Shown here in pieces: positions 40,682 to 48,140 of a stretch of 64,000 nucleotides of DNA (position 1 is the first letter of the stretch; the number at the start of each line of letters is the position of its first letter). Origin of the DNA: Lachnoclostridium sp. An118. Its GTDB lineage: Bacteria > Bacillota > Clostridia > Lachnospirales > Lachnospiraceae. Where the stretch lies: positions 62,001 to 126,000 of the forward strand of contig NZ_NFLQ01000003.1 in NCBI RefSeq assembly GCF_002160985.1. The letters run 5' to 3'. A model generated the notes under the pieces. That model did not search any database. It had not been told where the DNA came from and worked only from the letters and a program-made list of their open reading frames with translations. A program made the position numbers and the translations under genes.

Positions 40682-41872
40682 ATGTTTGAAGATATTGAAA
40701 CACACAAAAAATTATCAAAGTGGATTATCGGAACGTTTACAGCCTGCATTTTGATTTATCTTGGCATCCGACATATTAGTCATGTAGCTGATGCCGTGAT
40801 GTGGTTGAAAGACCTGCTGAACCCACTTTTAATTGGATTGATTTTGGCGTTGTTTCTGAATGTTCCGTTGGGGGTTATTGAAAGACATCTGTTCCCCAAA
40901 CATCCGACATCTAGGAAAACGAAAATGCGCCGCCCGCTTGCGATCCTGCTTTCATTTATTTTGGTGATAGGGGTCTTTGTCGGTGTTGCTTTTCTTGTTA
41001 TTCCCGAATTGATCGATGCAGTATCTATTGTCATATCATCCTTGACGAATGGTCTGGATCAACTGGTGGCATTTGAAAGCACGGCTGACTATTCTAAAAT
41101 CCCATTCGGAGAACAGCTGTCCCAAATTGATATTGATTTTCTTGAACTGAAAGACAATTTGAATGAATGGTTGAATCAATTGGGAACCACCATTATGGAC
41201 ACTGCTGCTTCCGCATTTGGAAGCGTGGTTGCGACGGCAGTCGATTTTGCGATTGGTCTTGTGTTCTCAATTTATATTTTGGCCAATAAGGAGAAATTAA
41301 AAAGTCAGATCACCCGAATTGTCCGTGTATGGATTCCAGCATGTTTTGCCGAGCGGGGCATTCATGTGGCAGCTGTCTGTGAAAAAAACTTCAAGCTTTT
41401 TGTAGCAGGGCAAACGACTGAGGCAATAATTTTAGGCAGCCTGTGTGCAATCGGTATGTTAATTCTGAGAATACCATATGCGCCGATGATCGGTGCGCTT
41501 GTTGGGGTAACAGCACTGATTCCCTATGTCGGTGCCTGGATTGCTACACTTGTGGGTGCATTTTTGATTCTGACAGTCAATCCTTTTAAGGCACTGGTAT
41601 TCATTATTTTCCTGCTTACTTTGCAACAGATCGAAGGAAATGCAATCTATCCGAAAGTTGTGGGCGCAAAAATCAACCTTCCTGCCATGTGGGTTTTAGC
41701 GGCAATCACAATAGGTGGCAATCTGGCTGGACCAATCGGTATGTTGCTTGGCGTACCTGCCGCAGCAGCCACTTACGCTCTTTTGAAAGAAGCAACCGAT
41801 AAGCGGGAAACGCATCTGAAAACACAAGAAAAAGAGCAGATGGGTAATTCACATAAACAGAATATATCCTAA
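40682..41872 (+). CDS. AI-2E-family transporter
   Basis: A 396-residue integral membrane protein of the AI-2 exporter/TqsA family (UPF0118), with about eight helices and conserved parts DLLNPLLIGLILALFLNVPL, GQTTEAIILGSLCAIGMLIL, YAPMIGALVGVTALIPYVGAW and LQQIEGNAIYPKVVG. Family members export small molecules or act as Na+/H+ antiporters; the name does not prove autoinducer transport. AAGGAGG precedes the ATG, and it is 12 bases after cls. Confidence 0.9.
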   Translation: MFEDIETHKKLSKWIIGTFTACILIYLGIRHISHVADAVMWLKDLLNPLLIGLILALFLNVPLGVIERHLFPKHPTSRKTKMRRPLAILLSFILVIGVFVGVAFLVIPELIDAVSIVISSLTNGLDQLVAFESTADYSKIPFGEQLSQIDIDFLELKDNLNEWLNQLGTTIMDTAASAFGSVVATAVDFAIGLVFSIYILANKEKLKSQITRIVRVWIPACFAERGIHVAAVCEKNFKLFVAGQTTEAIILGSLCAIGMLILRIPYAPMIGALVGVTALIPYVGAWIATLVGAFLILTVNPFKALVFIIFLLTLQQIEGNAIYPKVVGAKINLPAMWVLAAITIGGNLAGPIGMLLGVPAAAATYALLKEATDKRETHLKTQEKEQMGNSHKQNIS

Positions 41873-41901
41873 AAAAATTATCTCAAGATAAAAACTCATA
41901 G

Positions 41902-41961
41902 TAGGGTGTAAGGACTCATGATATAAAAATATCAAGGGTCTTTGCGCCCTATTCGTTTTTT
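41902..41961 (+). terminator. Terminator of the hydrolase-cls-AI-2E operon
   Basis: A 16-base stem rich in G-U pairs (TAGGGTGTAAGG with its partner ending CGCCCTA) is followed by TTCGTTTTTT. Confidence 0.75.
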
Positions 41962-42059
41962 ATATTACAAAATCGGCATTATCATACCTTTTAGCGGGCA
42001 TAATAAGGTTATTCCTCAAAACAAATCGGCACGATACAATGTTATTGAGGTGAATGATT

Positions 42060-42416
42060 ATGCCGATTGACGATTTAACCGCTTTGGGTCAAATAATGCG
42101 GGAGGCCCGAAAGAAAAAAGACCTGACACAGCAGGAGCTTTCAGATCTGAGCCATGTTTCTGTAAAACAAATTGCCAACATTGAAAAAGGGCAGATGAAC
42201 CCTTCCTATTTGATTTTAAGAGCATTGGCCAAGGTTTTGAACATCTCTCTGGACTCTCTAATAAATCCGGATGTTTCTCCAGAAGATGAGGGAGCCAACC
42301 AGATGAAAATGCTTTATTCCAGTTGCCCGTCAGAAATGCGTGAAACCCTGCTGCACCATACACAGGAGACCATGCAGGAATTAACAGAACTATCTAAGAA
42401 AATTGAAGCGAATTGA
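42060..42416 (+). CDS. XRE-family regulator
   Basis: The 118-residue protein has a XRE HTH (IMREARKKKDLTQQELSDLSHVSVKQIANIEKGQMNPSYLIL, about 11-52) and a helical C-terminal part (ETMQELTELSKKI). The ATG at 42060 has GAGG upstream; an ATG two codons earlier is too close. It stands alone with its own terminator at the border of the A+T-rich cargo and the conjugation backbone, and may control either. Confidence 0.82.
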   Translation: MPIDDLTALGQIMREARKKKDLTQQELSDLSHVSVKQIANIEKGQMNPSYLILRALAKVLNISLDSLINPDVSPEDEGANQMKMLYSSCPSEMRETLLHHTQETMQELTELSKKIEAN

Positions 42417-42457
42417 GCCAGTGAGTGAAATTTGACGGTTTCCTCTCTGGCTCTTTT
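42415..42457 (+). terminator. Terminator of the XRE gene
   Basis: GAGCCAG/CTGGCTC arms overlap the stop codon and are followed by TTTT. An inner GAAA/TTTC pairing extends the stem. Confidence 0.7.
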
Positions 42458-42474
42458 CATTTCTGCAAAGAAAG

Positions 42475-42592
42475 CGGCAAGCGATGCCTGTGGCTATCCA
42501 GATAGCCCCACGCGCTTGTTGAGGGAAGTCCCCCAAGCCCCCTTGGAACACAGATTTTCAATCTGTGGCTGCGCGTTCTTGTGAACGCTTTT
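42475..42592. other. Repeat-rich non-coding stretch beside the relaxase gene, candidate oriT
   Basis: Three perfect inverted repeats lie in line: GGCTATC/GATAGCC (42492-42507), CACAGATT/AATCTGTG (42549-42567), and GCGTTC/GAACGC followed by TTTT (42573-42592). A C-rich run is at 42531-42542. It lies just beyond the end of the relaxase gene. Such clusters are typical of transfer origins, but the last hairpin could simply be a plus-strand terminator. Confidence 0.35.
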
Positions 42593-42605
42593 GACTGCGA
42601 CCAGC

Positions 42606-44018
42606 TCACCGCTGGCCGTGGTCTTTTTCTTTCTGTTGCGGCTCGGTCTGCTCCATCGCCAGGACCCGATCCACGTTATTCTTGACCGTCAGCAGCTCCC
42701 GCATGGTGGCGCGGGCCTGCCGGTACTCACCGTAAGCCTTTTTCTTGTCCGCCAGTAGCTGGGCGTACTCGGTCTGAAGCTCCTTGATGGTGGGCAGCTT
42801 CTTCACATTCAGCTCGTTGAAGGCTTCCTTGGCGGCCTGGTGCAGCAAGATTTCCTCCTCATGCTCCTGCCGGAATTTCTTTGAATACCCGGCCTTGCGG
42901 TAGGCCACATAGGTCTCGCGGGTCTTGGCGTAGTTGACGATGTGGGTGCGCAGCACGGCAATCTCGGCCATGCGCTTCTCAGCGGCCTTGATCTGATCGG
43001 ACAGCGCATTATAGCGGGCCGTCGCCTCTGCTGTTTTGGTTTCCAAATCGGCATAATCCAGCAGCCCATGTTCGGACAGGTAGTTGAGGGTCTGTGCCAT
43101 CTGCTTGAGGTTGAACACCTTGGCCCAGCGGGCGTACCCGGCACCTTTTCCGGCCTGGAGTTTTGCCTGGATGTCCACCAGCAGATTGACCTTCGGCGGA
43201 GCGGCCTGCGGGACGGCTTGCTTGCGGGGCATATGTTCTTTCTGGCCGGAGAGGACCGCCAACAGATCGTCCAGCGTGTAGCCGTCCCCCAGCCGGTCAA
43301 AGCGGACATTGTTGCCCCAGCCCTCCGCGCCGATGGAGATGTTTTTTCCGCGCCGGTGAACGGTGAAGCCGTCCTGTTCCAACAGGCGCAGCAGCTCCTC
43401 CAGGCTGGCCGGTTTCTGCGCCAGTGCCCGGTCAATGGCCTGACGCAGCTGCTCCTTGTGGGAGGGCTTCGCCGCGTCACCCAGCCACTTGTTGTAGCTC
43501 TGGCCGCGCCGCTTGGGAGCCTCCACAATGGAGTAACCGTTCTCAACGCAGATGGTATCGCTCAGACGGTGGACGGCGCGGGTGCTGCCCCAAAAGTTGC
43601 GGAACTTGCGGTCACACTCCAGCGTGGTGGAGTTCCATATAATATGGTTGTGGACGTGAGCCTTGTCAATGTGGGTGCAGACGATGAAAGCGTGCTTGTC
43701 CTTGGTAAATCGCCGGGCCAGCTCTACGCCCAACCGGTTGGCTTCCTCCGGCGTGATCTCGCCCGGCACAAAGGACTGCCGCAGGTGGTAGGCAATCACA
43801 TCGTCCGCACCGCGCACCCGGCCGGTGCGGGCGGCGTAGGTCTGCTTGTCCAGCAGGAACTGCGCATCGGCCACGCGGCTGTCACACTGGTAGCTGGTGA
43901 TGAGCCTGCCGTGGTCGGTCTTTTCTGGATTTTTTACATAACCAATGATATCGCTGATCGCCTTGCCGACCGTGCGGCCCTTGCCGGTGTGCAGCGGTAT
44001 AATGCGGGTGGTGGCCAT
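42606..44018 (-). CDS. Relaxase (MobA/VirD2-type, clostridial ICE)
   Basis: A 470-residue relaxase. The N-terminal domain has the start MATTRIIPLHTGKG, a conserved Tyr in IGYVKNPEKT (about 27), and the metal-binding three-His motif HIDKAHVHNHIIWN (about 120-133). The C-terminal 200 residues are a long charged coiled coil. The enzyme nicks DNA at oriT and pilots the strand to the recipient. AAGGAGG precedes the ATG. A terminator separates it from the zinc-ribbon and AbiE genes upstream. Confidence 0.9.
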   Translation of the reverse strand: MATTRIIPLHTGKGRTVGKAISDIIGYVKNPEKTDHGRLITSYQCDSRVADAQFLLDKQTYAARTGRVRGADDVIAYHLRQSFVPGEITPEEANRLGVELARRFTKDKHAFIVCTHIDKAHVHNHIIWNSTTLECDRKFRNFWGSTRAVHRLSDTICVENGYSIVEAPKRRGQSYNKWLGDAAKPSHKEQLRQAIDRALAQKPASLEELLRLLEQDGFTVHRRGKNISIGAEGWGNNVRFDRLGDGYTLDDLLAVLSGQKEHMPRKQAVPQAAPPKVNLLVDIQAKLQAGKGAGYARWAKVFNLKQMAQTLNYLSEHGLLDYADLETKTAEATARYNALSDQIKAAEKRMAEIAVLRTHIVNYAKTRETYVAYRKAGYSKKFRQEHEEEILLHQAAKEAFNELNVKKLPTIKELQTEYAQLLADKKKAYGEYRQARATMRELLTVKNNVDRVLAMEQTEPQQKEKDHGQR

Positions 44019-44035
44019 GTGGGGTCCGCCTCCTT

Positions 44036-44070
44036 TCCAAAAAATAAGCGGCCTGCTTATCACAGACCGC
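44036..44070 (-). terminator. Terminator ahead of the relaxase gene
   Basis: GCGGTCTG/CAGGCCGC, then TTATTTTTT on the minus strand, in the gap between the zinc-ribbon gene and the relaxase. Confidence 0.65.
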
Positions 44071-44076
44071 ATCGGT

Positions 44077-44427
44077 TTACTCTATATCAGTTTCCTCGTC
44101 CATATAAAAATCGAAATCTTCCTCAAAGTCATCTTCCAATTCATCCAGTTCTATCCTGGGCGGGAACCGCATTTCATATTGTTCCGTCGCCAAGGTCCGC
44201 ACGGCATCCCGCCGGTCTTTCATCCGTTTCTTCAACCACGAAAGCTGTTCTTTGGATAATCGCCAGGGAAGGTTGACCAGCCGGGTAAGTGCCATTTCTT
44301 CCGCCTGCTTTTCTGGCGGGAGGGCGGCGCAGGTTTTACAAATGTGCGCGGCGTGACCCTTGCCGGAAAACTTTTCGTTTGCCTTATACTCGCCACAGAC
44401 CTTGCAGTAGTGTCCACGCTTTTTCAT
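44077..44427 (-). CDS. Small zinc-ribbon protein coupled to AbiEii
   Basis: A 116-residue protein with two Cys pairs (CKVCG and CKTC, about 8-32) and a basic helix, ending in a highly acidic tail (ELDEDFEED-like). The start overlaps the AbiEii stop by ATGA, so it is the third gene of the AbiE transcript. I recognise no function. DNA or RNA binding is possible from the ribbon. Confidence 0.7.
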   Translation of the reverse strand: MKKRGHYCKVCGEYKANEKFSGKGHAAHICKTCAALPPEKQAEEMALTRLVNLPWRLSKEQLSWLKKRMKDRRDAVRTLATEQYEMRFPPRIELDELEDDFEEDFDFYMDEETDIE

Positions 44428-45272
44428 GCCGTGCCCTCGCAACGAGCGAACAGCTGACGGACCGCAGCCATGACCGTATTCCAGCCAAGGTCGGACGCAT
44501 AGGAAAACTTTTTCTGATAGGCCACCCACAGGTCCTGCATGACCGGGCTGGCCTCCACTTCATCAAAGACTTCGGCGGCCTCGGCCAGATGGCGCTCGGT
44601 GCCGCGCTTGTGGGCTGTCGCCAGAAGCGCGTCATGGAGAACGTGCGGGTCCAGAGTGCTGCCATAGAGTTGTTGCAGGATGGCGATGTCGTAAAAATCT
44701 CTCATACGGGTGTTGGTCGTGGTCCGGGTGATGATGGTTTCCAGCTTTTCGGCCAGCACGGTCTCCAGGTTATAGGCCCAAACGTCGATGGAACGGTCCT
44801 CCAGCATGAGCTTGAAGCTGTACCGCACCTCTTTAGGGGTGATGGCGTCGCCGGTAGAAATGTCGATTTTCAGCGGGGTGCGCACCCCGTCAAAGAGCGT
44901 TGTCATCGTCACCCGAATGCCGGGATATTCCGCTTCATCCATGATTTCCGAAATGCTTTTCACCTGGAAGGTAACGCCGTCGTCAATGGGAACGGCGATG
45001 ATCTCGGCCATCATGTTCTCCACATCCTCCACGCTGACGTTGGCCCCCTTGACCGTTGCGTCCAGGTCCATCGTGGAGCGGGCGTCCAGACCGACCATCG
45101 CGGCCACCAGCATACCACCCTTGAGGATGAACTTGTCCCGGTATGAGGAAAGAGAAATACGTTCAAGAAAACGCTCCATCATATAGTTGCGCATCAAAAC
45201 CTGCGCATCCGCAGCATTTTTCTTTGACAGGTTACGGATCAAATCTTTCAGCTGTCTGGCTGTCTTTATCAT
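44424..45272 (-). CDS. AbiEii/AbiGii-type nucleotidyltransferase toxin
   Basis: The 282-residue protein matches the AbiEii family: N-terminal LIRNLSKKNAADAQVLMRNYMMERFLERI, then LKGGMLVAAMVGLDARSTMDLDAT with the catalytic nucleotidyltransferase motif (about 50-75), and RDFYDIAIL later. AbiEii is the toxin of a type IV toxin-antitoxin and phage-abortive system; relatives block tRNA by adding nucleotides. ATGA overlaps join it to the antitoxin gene and to the zinc-ribbon gene. Confidence 0.88.
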   Translation of the reverse strand: MIKTARQLKDLIRNLSKKNAADAQVLMRNYMMERFLERISLSSYRDKFILKGGMLVAAMVGLDARSTMDLDATVKGANVSVEDVENMMAEIIAVPIDDGVTFQVKSISEIMDEAEYPGIRVTMTTLFDGVRTPLKIDISTGDAITPKEVRYSFKLMLEDRSIDVWAYNLETVLAEKLETIITRTTTNTRMRDFYDIAILQQLYGSTLDPHVLHDALLATAHKRGTERHLAEAAEVFDEVEASPVMQDLWVAYQKKFSYASDLGWNTVMAAVRQLFARCEGTA

Positions 45273-45862
45273 AGCAGTACCTCCAAATACTGGCGTAAAA
45301 TCTTCTCGACCCGGAACAGCTTGGCATAGCGCACCAGCGTCCGCAGGTCCTTATCTTTCCGGCGAGCATACGCTTTCAAAGCGTCCTGGAATGTCTGCAT
45401 CTCGATATGGCTCCGGCTGCGCAGCACATCGCAGATCGTCCGTTCCATATCATATACCGGCACATCGTGACCGAAGGGGGTCTGCGCGGTTGTCAGGCCG
45501 ACCTCATGCAGCTCCGCCTTGATGGTAAAGACCTGAACGCCCTCGTCCTTGAGCCGGGTCGGATTGTAGCCCGTCTTGACCGTAATGGAATAGGCCAGCG
45601 GCTCCCGGTCGGTCAGGTCATGGAAAAACAGCGCCGTTTCATGGGAAAAAACTGCCTGCGGACAGCGAAGATGCAGCAGATACATGGCGTCCACCCAGGC
45701 GTCTTTGGAAAGATAAATCCCATGCGCCGCCTGTTCCAGCCCACGAGACTGCACGAATTGATAAAAAACAGGTTTTGAGATCCCGGCCGCGAGGACCTGC
45801 CCGGTGCGCAGCATCCCATCCTGACGTTCCATCAGCTGGTCCAGCTGTTGAAATTGGCTCAC
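45269..45862 (-). CDS. AbiEi-type antitoxin and autorepressor
   Basis: The protein of about 197 residues has an N-terminal winged HTH (LRTGQVLAAGISKPVFYQFVQSRGLEQAAHGIYL) and the AbiEi C-terminal domain (MERTICDVLRSRSHIEMQTFQDALKAYARR). AbiEi counters the toxin and represses its own promoter. A GTG at 45862 has AAGGA at good spacing; a GTG at 45871 is too near. The promoter just upstream has an inverted repeat around the -10 box, as expected for autoregulation. Confidence 0.88.
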   Translation of the reverse strand: MSQFQQLDQLMERQDGMLRTGQVLAAGISKPVFYQFVQSRGLEQAAHGIYLSKDAWVDAMYLLHLRCPQAVFSHETALFFHDLTDREPLAYSITVKTGYNPTRLKDEGVQVFTIKAELHEVGLTTAQTPFGHDVPVYDMERTICDVLRSRSHIEMQTFQDALKAYARRKDKDLRTLVRYAKLFRVEKILRQYLEVLL

Positions 45863-45881
45863 GTTCTTCACCTTCCTTTCA

Positions 45882-45917
45882 TGCTAATATTATACGCAAA
45901 ATTAGCACGAAAGTAAA
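45882..45917 (-). promoter_or_regulatory. abiE promoter with inverted-repeat operator
   Basis: On the minus strand TTTACT and TATAAT are 17 bases apart. TGCTAAT/ATTAGCA arms (45882-45888 and 45901-45907) flank the -10 box, a likely AbiEi site. Confidence 0.65.
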
Positions 45918-45920
45918 GTC

Positions 45921-45952
45921 AAAAAATTGCCGGGCACTCACTCCCGGCAATT
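45921..45952 (-). terminator. Terminator upstream of abiE
   Basis: AATTGCCGGG/CCCGGCAATT (10 bases) and TTTTTT on the minus strand, after the small membrane protein gene. Confidence 0.8.
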
Positions 45953-45965
45953 CTTCGCTTCCTAT

Positions 45966-46277
45966 TCAGCCATACACCGCGTCCTGGATCGCATACCGCA
46001 GGTCCTGTACCTTGCCCACCAGCCAGACGGCGGCCATCGGCAGGCCCAGCGGGCTGACCAGGAAGGCGATCACCAGCAGGATTACGCCGTTTTGCGGCGA
46101 GTAGGTCACAAGCACCGCGATCCCCAGCAGCGCCACCACCGTGGAGACCAGGCCGAAGATGAAGCTGGACACATACAGCAGCCAGAAGCACAGCCAGGTG
46201 AACAGCGTCAGCGCCAGCACCACCGGCACGGCAAGGATTTTCAGCCCCAATTTCAAAATAAACAGCACCGCTCTCAT
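45966..46277 (-). CDS. Small ICE membrane protein (CD1845-like)
   Basis: A 103-residue protein with three or four hydrophobic helices (RAVLFILKLGLKILAVPVVLAL, LYVSSFIFGLVSTVVALLGIAVL, GVILLVIAFLVSPLGLPMAAVWLVG). It resembles the CD1845 family proteins of clostridial conjugative elements. The function is unknown. The start at MRAVLFILK overlaps the previous gene by ATGA. Confidence 0.78.
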   Translation of the reverse strand: MRAVLFILKLGLKILAVPVVLALTLFTWLCFWLLYVSSFIFGLVSTVVALLGIAVLVTYSPQNGVILLVIAFLVSPLGLPMAAVWLVGKVQDLRYAIQDAVYG

Positions 46278-46579
46278 TTCAGCGCCTCCTTCCGCCAGTC
46301 CAGGTAGGGCTGGCACAGTTCTTTCACGGCTTTTTCATCGGCTTCTGTAACTTCCCGGCGGCCTTTCGTCCGGCGGAGCAATTCAAAGTCCTGGTAATCC
46401 GTGAGCAACAGGTCAAACAGTTCCTCCGGGATTCGGCAGAGGATACCGTCCACACAGTAGCGGGAATCCTTGTTCCAAGTCAATCGGACATAGCCGCGTT
46501 TACAAGGGAGAACTTCTTCCTCCGGGTCGTGCAGCAGGTACTCATGAAAAATCTCCAAGACGTTTTCAAACGTCAACAT
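46274..46579 (-). CDS. Hypothetical ICE backbone protein
   Basis: A 101-residue, mostly helical, charged protein (FENVLEIFHEYLLHDPEEEVLPC). I know no function; proteins of this kind recur beside the CD1845-like gene in related elements. GAGGTG lies 7 bases before the ATG, a promoter is visible, and the next gene is coupled by an ATGA overlap. Confidence 0.65.
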   Translation of the reverse strand: MLTFENVLEIFHEYLLHDPEEEVLPCKRGYVRLTWNKDSRYCVDGILCRIPEELFDLLLTDYQDFELLRRTKGRREVTEADEKAVKELCQPYLDWRKEALK

Positions 46580-46604
46580 CAGCCATCACCTCGTTTCTGA
46601 CTCC

Positions 46605-46633
46605 ATTATCAATCACACCCCACCAAAACGCAA
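46605..46633 (-). promoter_or_regulatory. Promoter for the 46579 gene pair
   Basis: TTGCGT and GATAAT lie 17 bases apart on the minus strand, between the mobC terminator and the gene. Confidence 0.55.
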
Positions 46634-46645
46634 CGATACGGGCAA

Positions 46646-46700
46646 AGAAAAAAAAGAGGGAGGCCCGGCGATGCAGTCTGCACGCGCCGGACCTCCCTCA
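46646..46700 (-). terminator. Terminator downstream of mobC
   Basis: A 15-base stem (GAGGGAGG and CCGGCG arms, one mismatch) with a 14-base loop, then TTTTTTTTC on the minus strand. Confidence 0.85.
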
Positions 46701-46721
46701 CAGCCGGGGCGTATGCCCCTG

Positions 46722-47066
46722 TCACGACAGCTTTGCCAGCTGGGTCAATACCTGATGCACCCCATCCCACAAAGCCTCCTGCCTCCGGGATATATCCTCC
46801 AGGTCGGCGTCGTAAATGCGCCCGGTTTCATGCGCACGGCGGGCCAGCTGGTTTAAGTTGTTGCTGGAATAGCGCATCAGGGACACCAACTCCTTCAGCT
46901 CCGGCAGTTCCAGGCGCACCACATAACCGTCCAAGGCCATCTTGCGCAGGTAGGCTTCCCGGTTCGTTGTTCCCAGCTGGGCCATCTTCTGTTCGATCAA
47001 CGCCAGTTCTTCCGGCGAGACCCGGAAGTTCAGCTGCACCTCCCGCTTGCGCTTGGGGGCGCTCAT
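46722..47066 (-). CDS. mobC: MobC-type relaxosome protein
   Basis: A 114-residue accessory protein with a ribbon-helix-helix start (REVQLNFRVSPEELALIEQKMAQLG) and the MobC segment SNNLNQLARRAHETG. MobC proteins bind near oriT and help the relaxase open the strand. The start overlaps the upstream gene by ATGA. In many related elements mobC lies directly beside the relaxase; here about 2.7 kb separates them. Confidence 0.85.
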   Translation of the reverse strand: MSAPKRKREVQLNFRVSPEELALIEQKMAQLGTTNREAYLRKMALDGYVVRLELPELKELVSLMRYSSNNLNQLARRAHETGRIYDADLEDISRRQEALWDGVHQVLTQLAKLS

Positions 47067-48139
47067 CGCTCCGGCTCCTTTTTCTTATAGATGGGGGATT
47101 TTTTCTCCGGCTTTTCAGCGGGGCGCGGCTCCTGTTTCAGCTGGCGGCGGACCGAGGGGCGGCGCTGGCGCAGCTCTTTGGAACGGTCCTCGCTGGCCAA
47201 GATGGTGACATAGGTGCCGGGCAGTTCCTTCATGCCGGTGATCGCCAGACTGCGGAACGGCAGCAGCGTCATCAGCTGGTCATGGGCCTGGGTGCCTGCG
47301 CGGGCCAGAAAGTCTGGCGAAACGCGGGCCATGTAGTGGGTGCCGTGGGGGCTGTTGGGTGTACCCGGCGCACGAAGCTCCTGCAAAAGCCGGGCGGCCT
47401 CGGCACGGATTTCCTCCGGCGTCAGCGGCTGGAGCCGCAGATAATCCTGCCGCGCCTGGCTCAAGAACAGATCGACCAGGCCGGAGTGGCTGTCCACCAC
47501 AAAGTCCAGGTTGCGTTCGCCGCCAAAGCCGTCCGGGTTGGGCGGGATGTCCACCGTCCTGGCCCACGCCTTGTTGGCCGGGCTGAAACGCTCATCCCAC
47601 TCTTTCTGCTGCACGGTATTTGCCAGCACATAGAGGATGCGGGTGTAGCCGAACTGCTCGATCACCTGGGGTACCGCGTCCTTGTCCAGCCGGTTGTCCC
47701 GGTAATGTTCCGAAATGGCCGCCTCGATGGCCTCCTTGCAGGCGATGTTGGCGCGGCGGGACGCCCGGTACAAATCCAGGTCGCCCTGTTCGCGGGCATA
47801 GGCGGCGTCGTGGCGGTAGAGCGGCAGTTCCCGCTGGGCGTCCAGCGCCGCATCGGCCCGCTGCTCGATGCTGTCCCGCACCACATCCATGTAGGAAGTC
47901 TCCCGGTCAGAAAACTCCTTGTAGACATCGGCCAGCGGGGACGACGACGCCAGCAGCGCGGCGGCCCGGCTTTGGGGCAGATCCAGCTCCTCCATCGCCA
48001 TCAGGATGTCCTCCCGGACCGTGTACTCATAGGTATGCTTTAGAATTTCCTCCGGGGGCTGGCTTTTCAGCCAGTCCCGGAACTTGTCCTGTTCGGCGGC
48101 CATCTTCTCATAGAGGGCCGTGTTTTTGTCGGTATTCAT
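47063..48139 (-). CDS. ICE protein with DUF3848/DUF3849-type domains
   Basis: A 358-residue protein whose first part (HTYEYTVREDILMAMEELDLPQSRAAALLAS, about 35-75) and middle part (RDNRLDKDAVPQVIEQFGYTRILYVLANTVQ, about 145-180) fit the DUF3848 and DUF3849 families as I know them. These occur in conjugative elements of Clostridia. A basic, proline-rich tail follows. The role is unknown. It sits between the helicase-methylase gene (1 base away) and mobC (ATGA overlap). Confidence 0.7.
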   Translation of the reverse strand: MNTDKNTALYEKMAAEQDKFRDWLKSQPPEEILKHTYEYTVREDILMAMEELDLPQSRAAALLASSSPLADVYKEFSDRETSYMDVVRDSIEQRADAALDAQRELPLYRHDAAYAREQGDLDLYRASRRANIACKEAIEAAISEHYRDNRLDKDAVPQVIEQFGYTRILYVLANTVQQKEWDERFSPANKAWARTVDIPPNPDGFGGERNLDFVVDSHSGLVDLFLSQARQDYLRLQPLTPEEIRAEAARLLQELRAPGTPNSPHGTHYMARVSPDFLARAGTQAHDQLMTLLPFRSLAITGMKELPGTYVTILASEDRSKELRQRRPSVRRQLKQEPRPAEKPEKKSPIYKKKEPER

Positions 48140-48140
48140 G

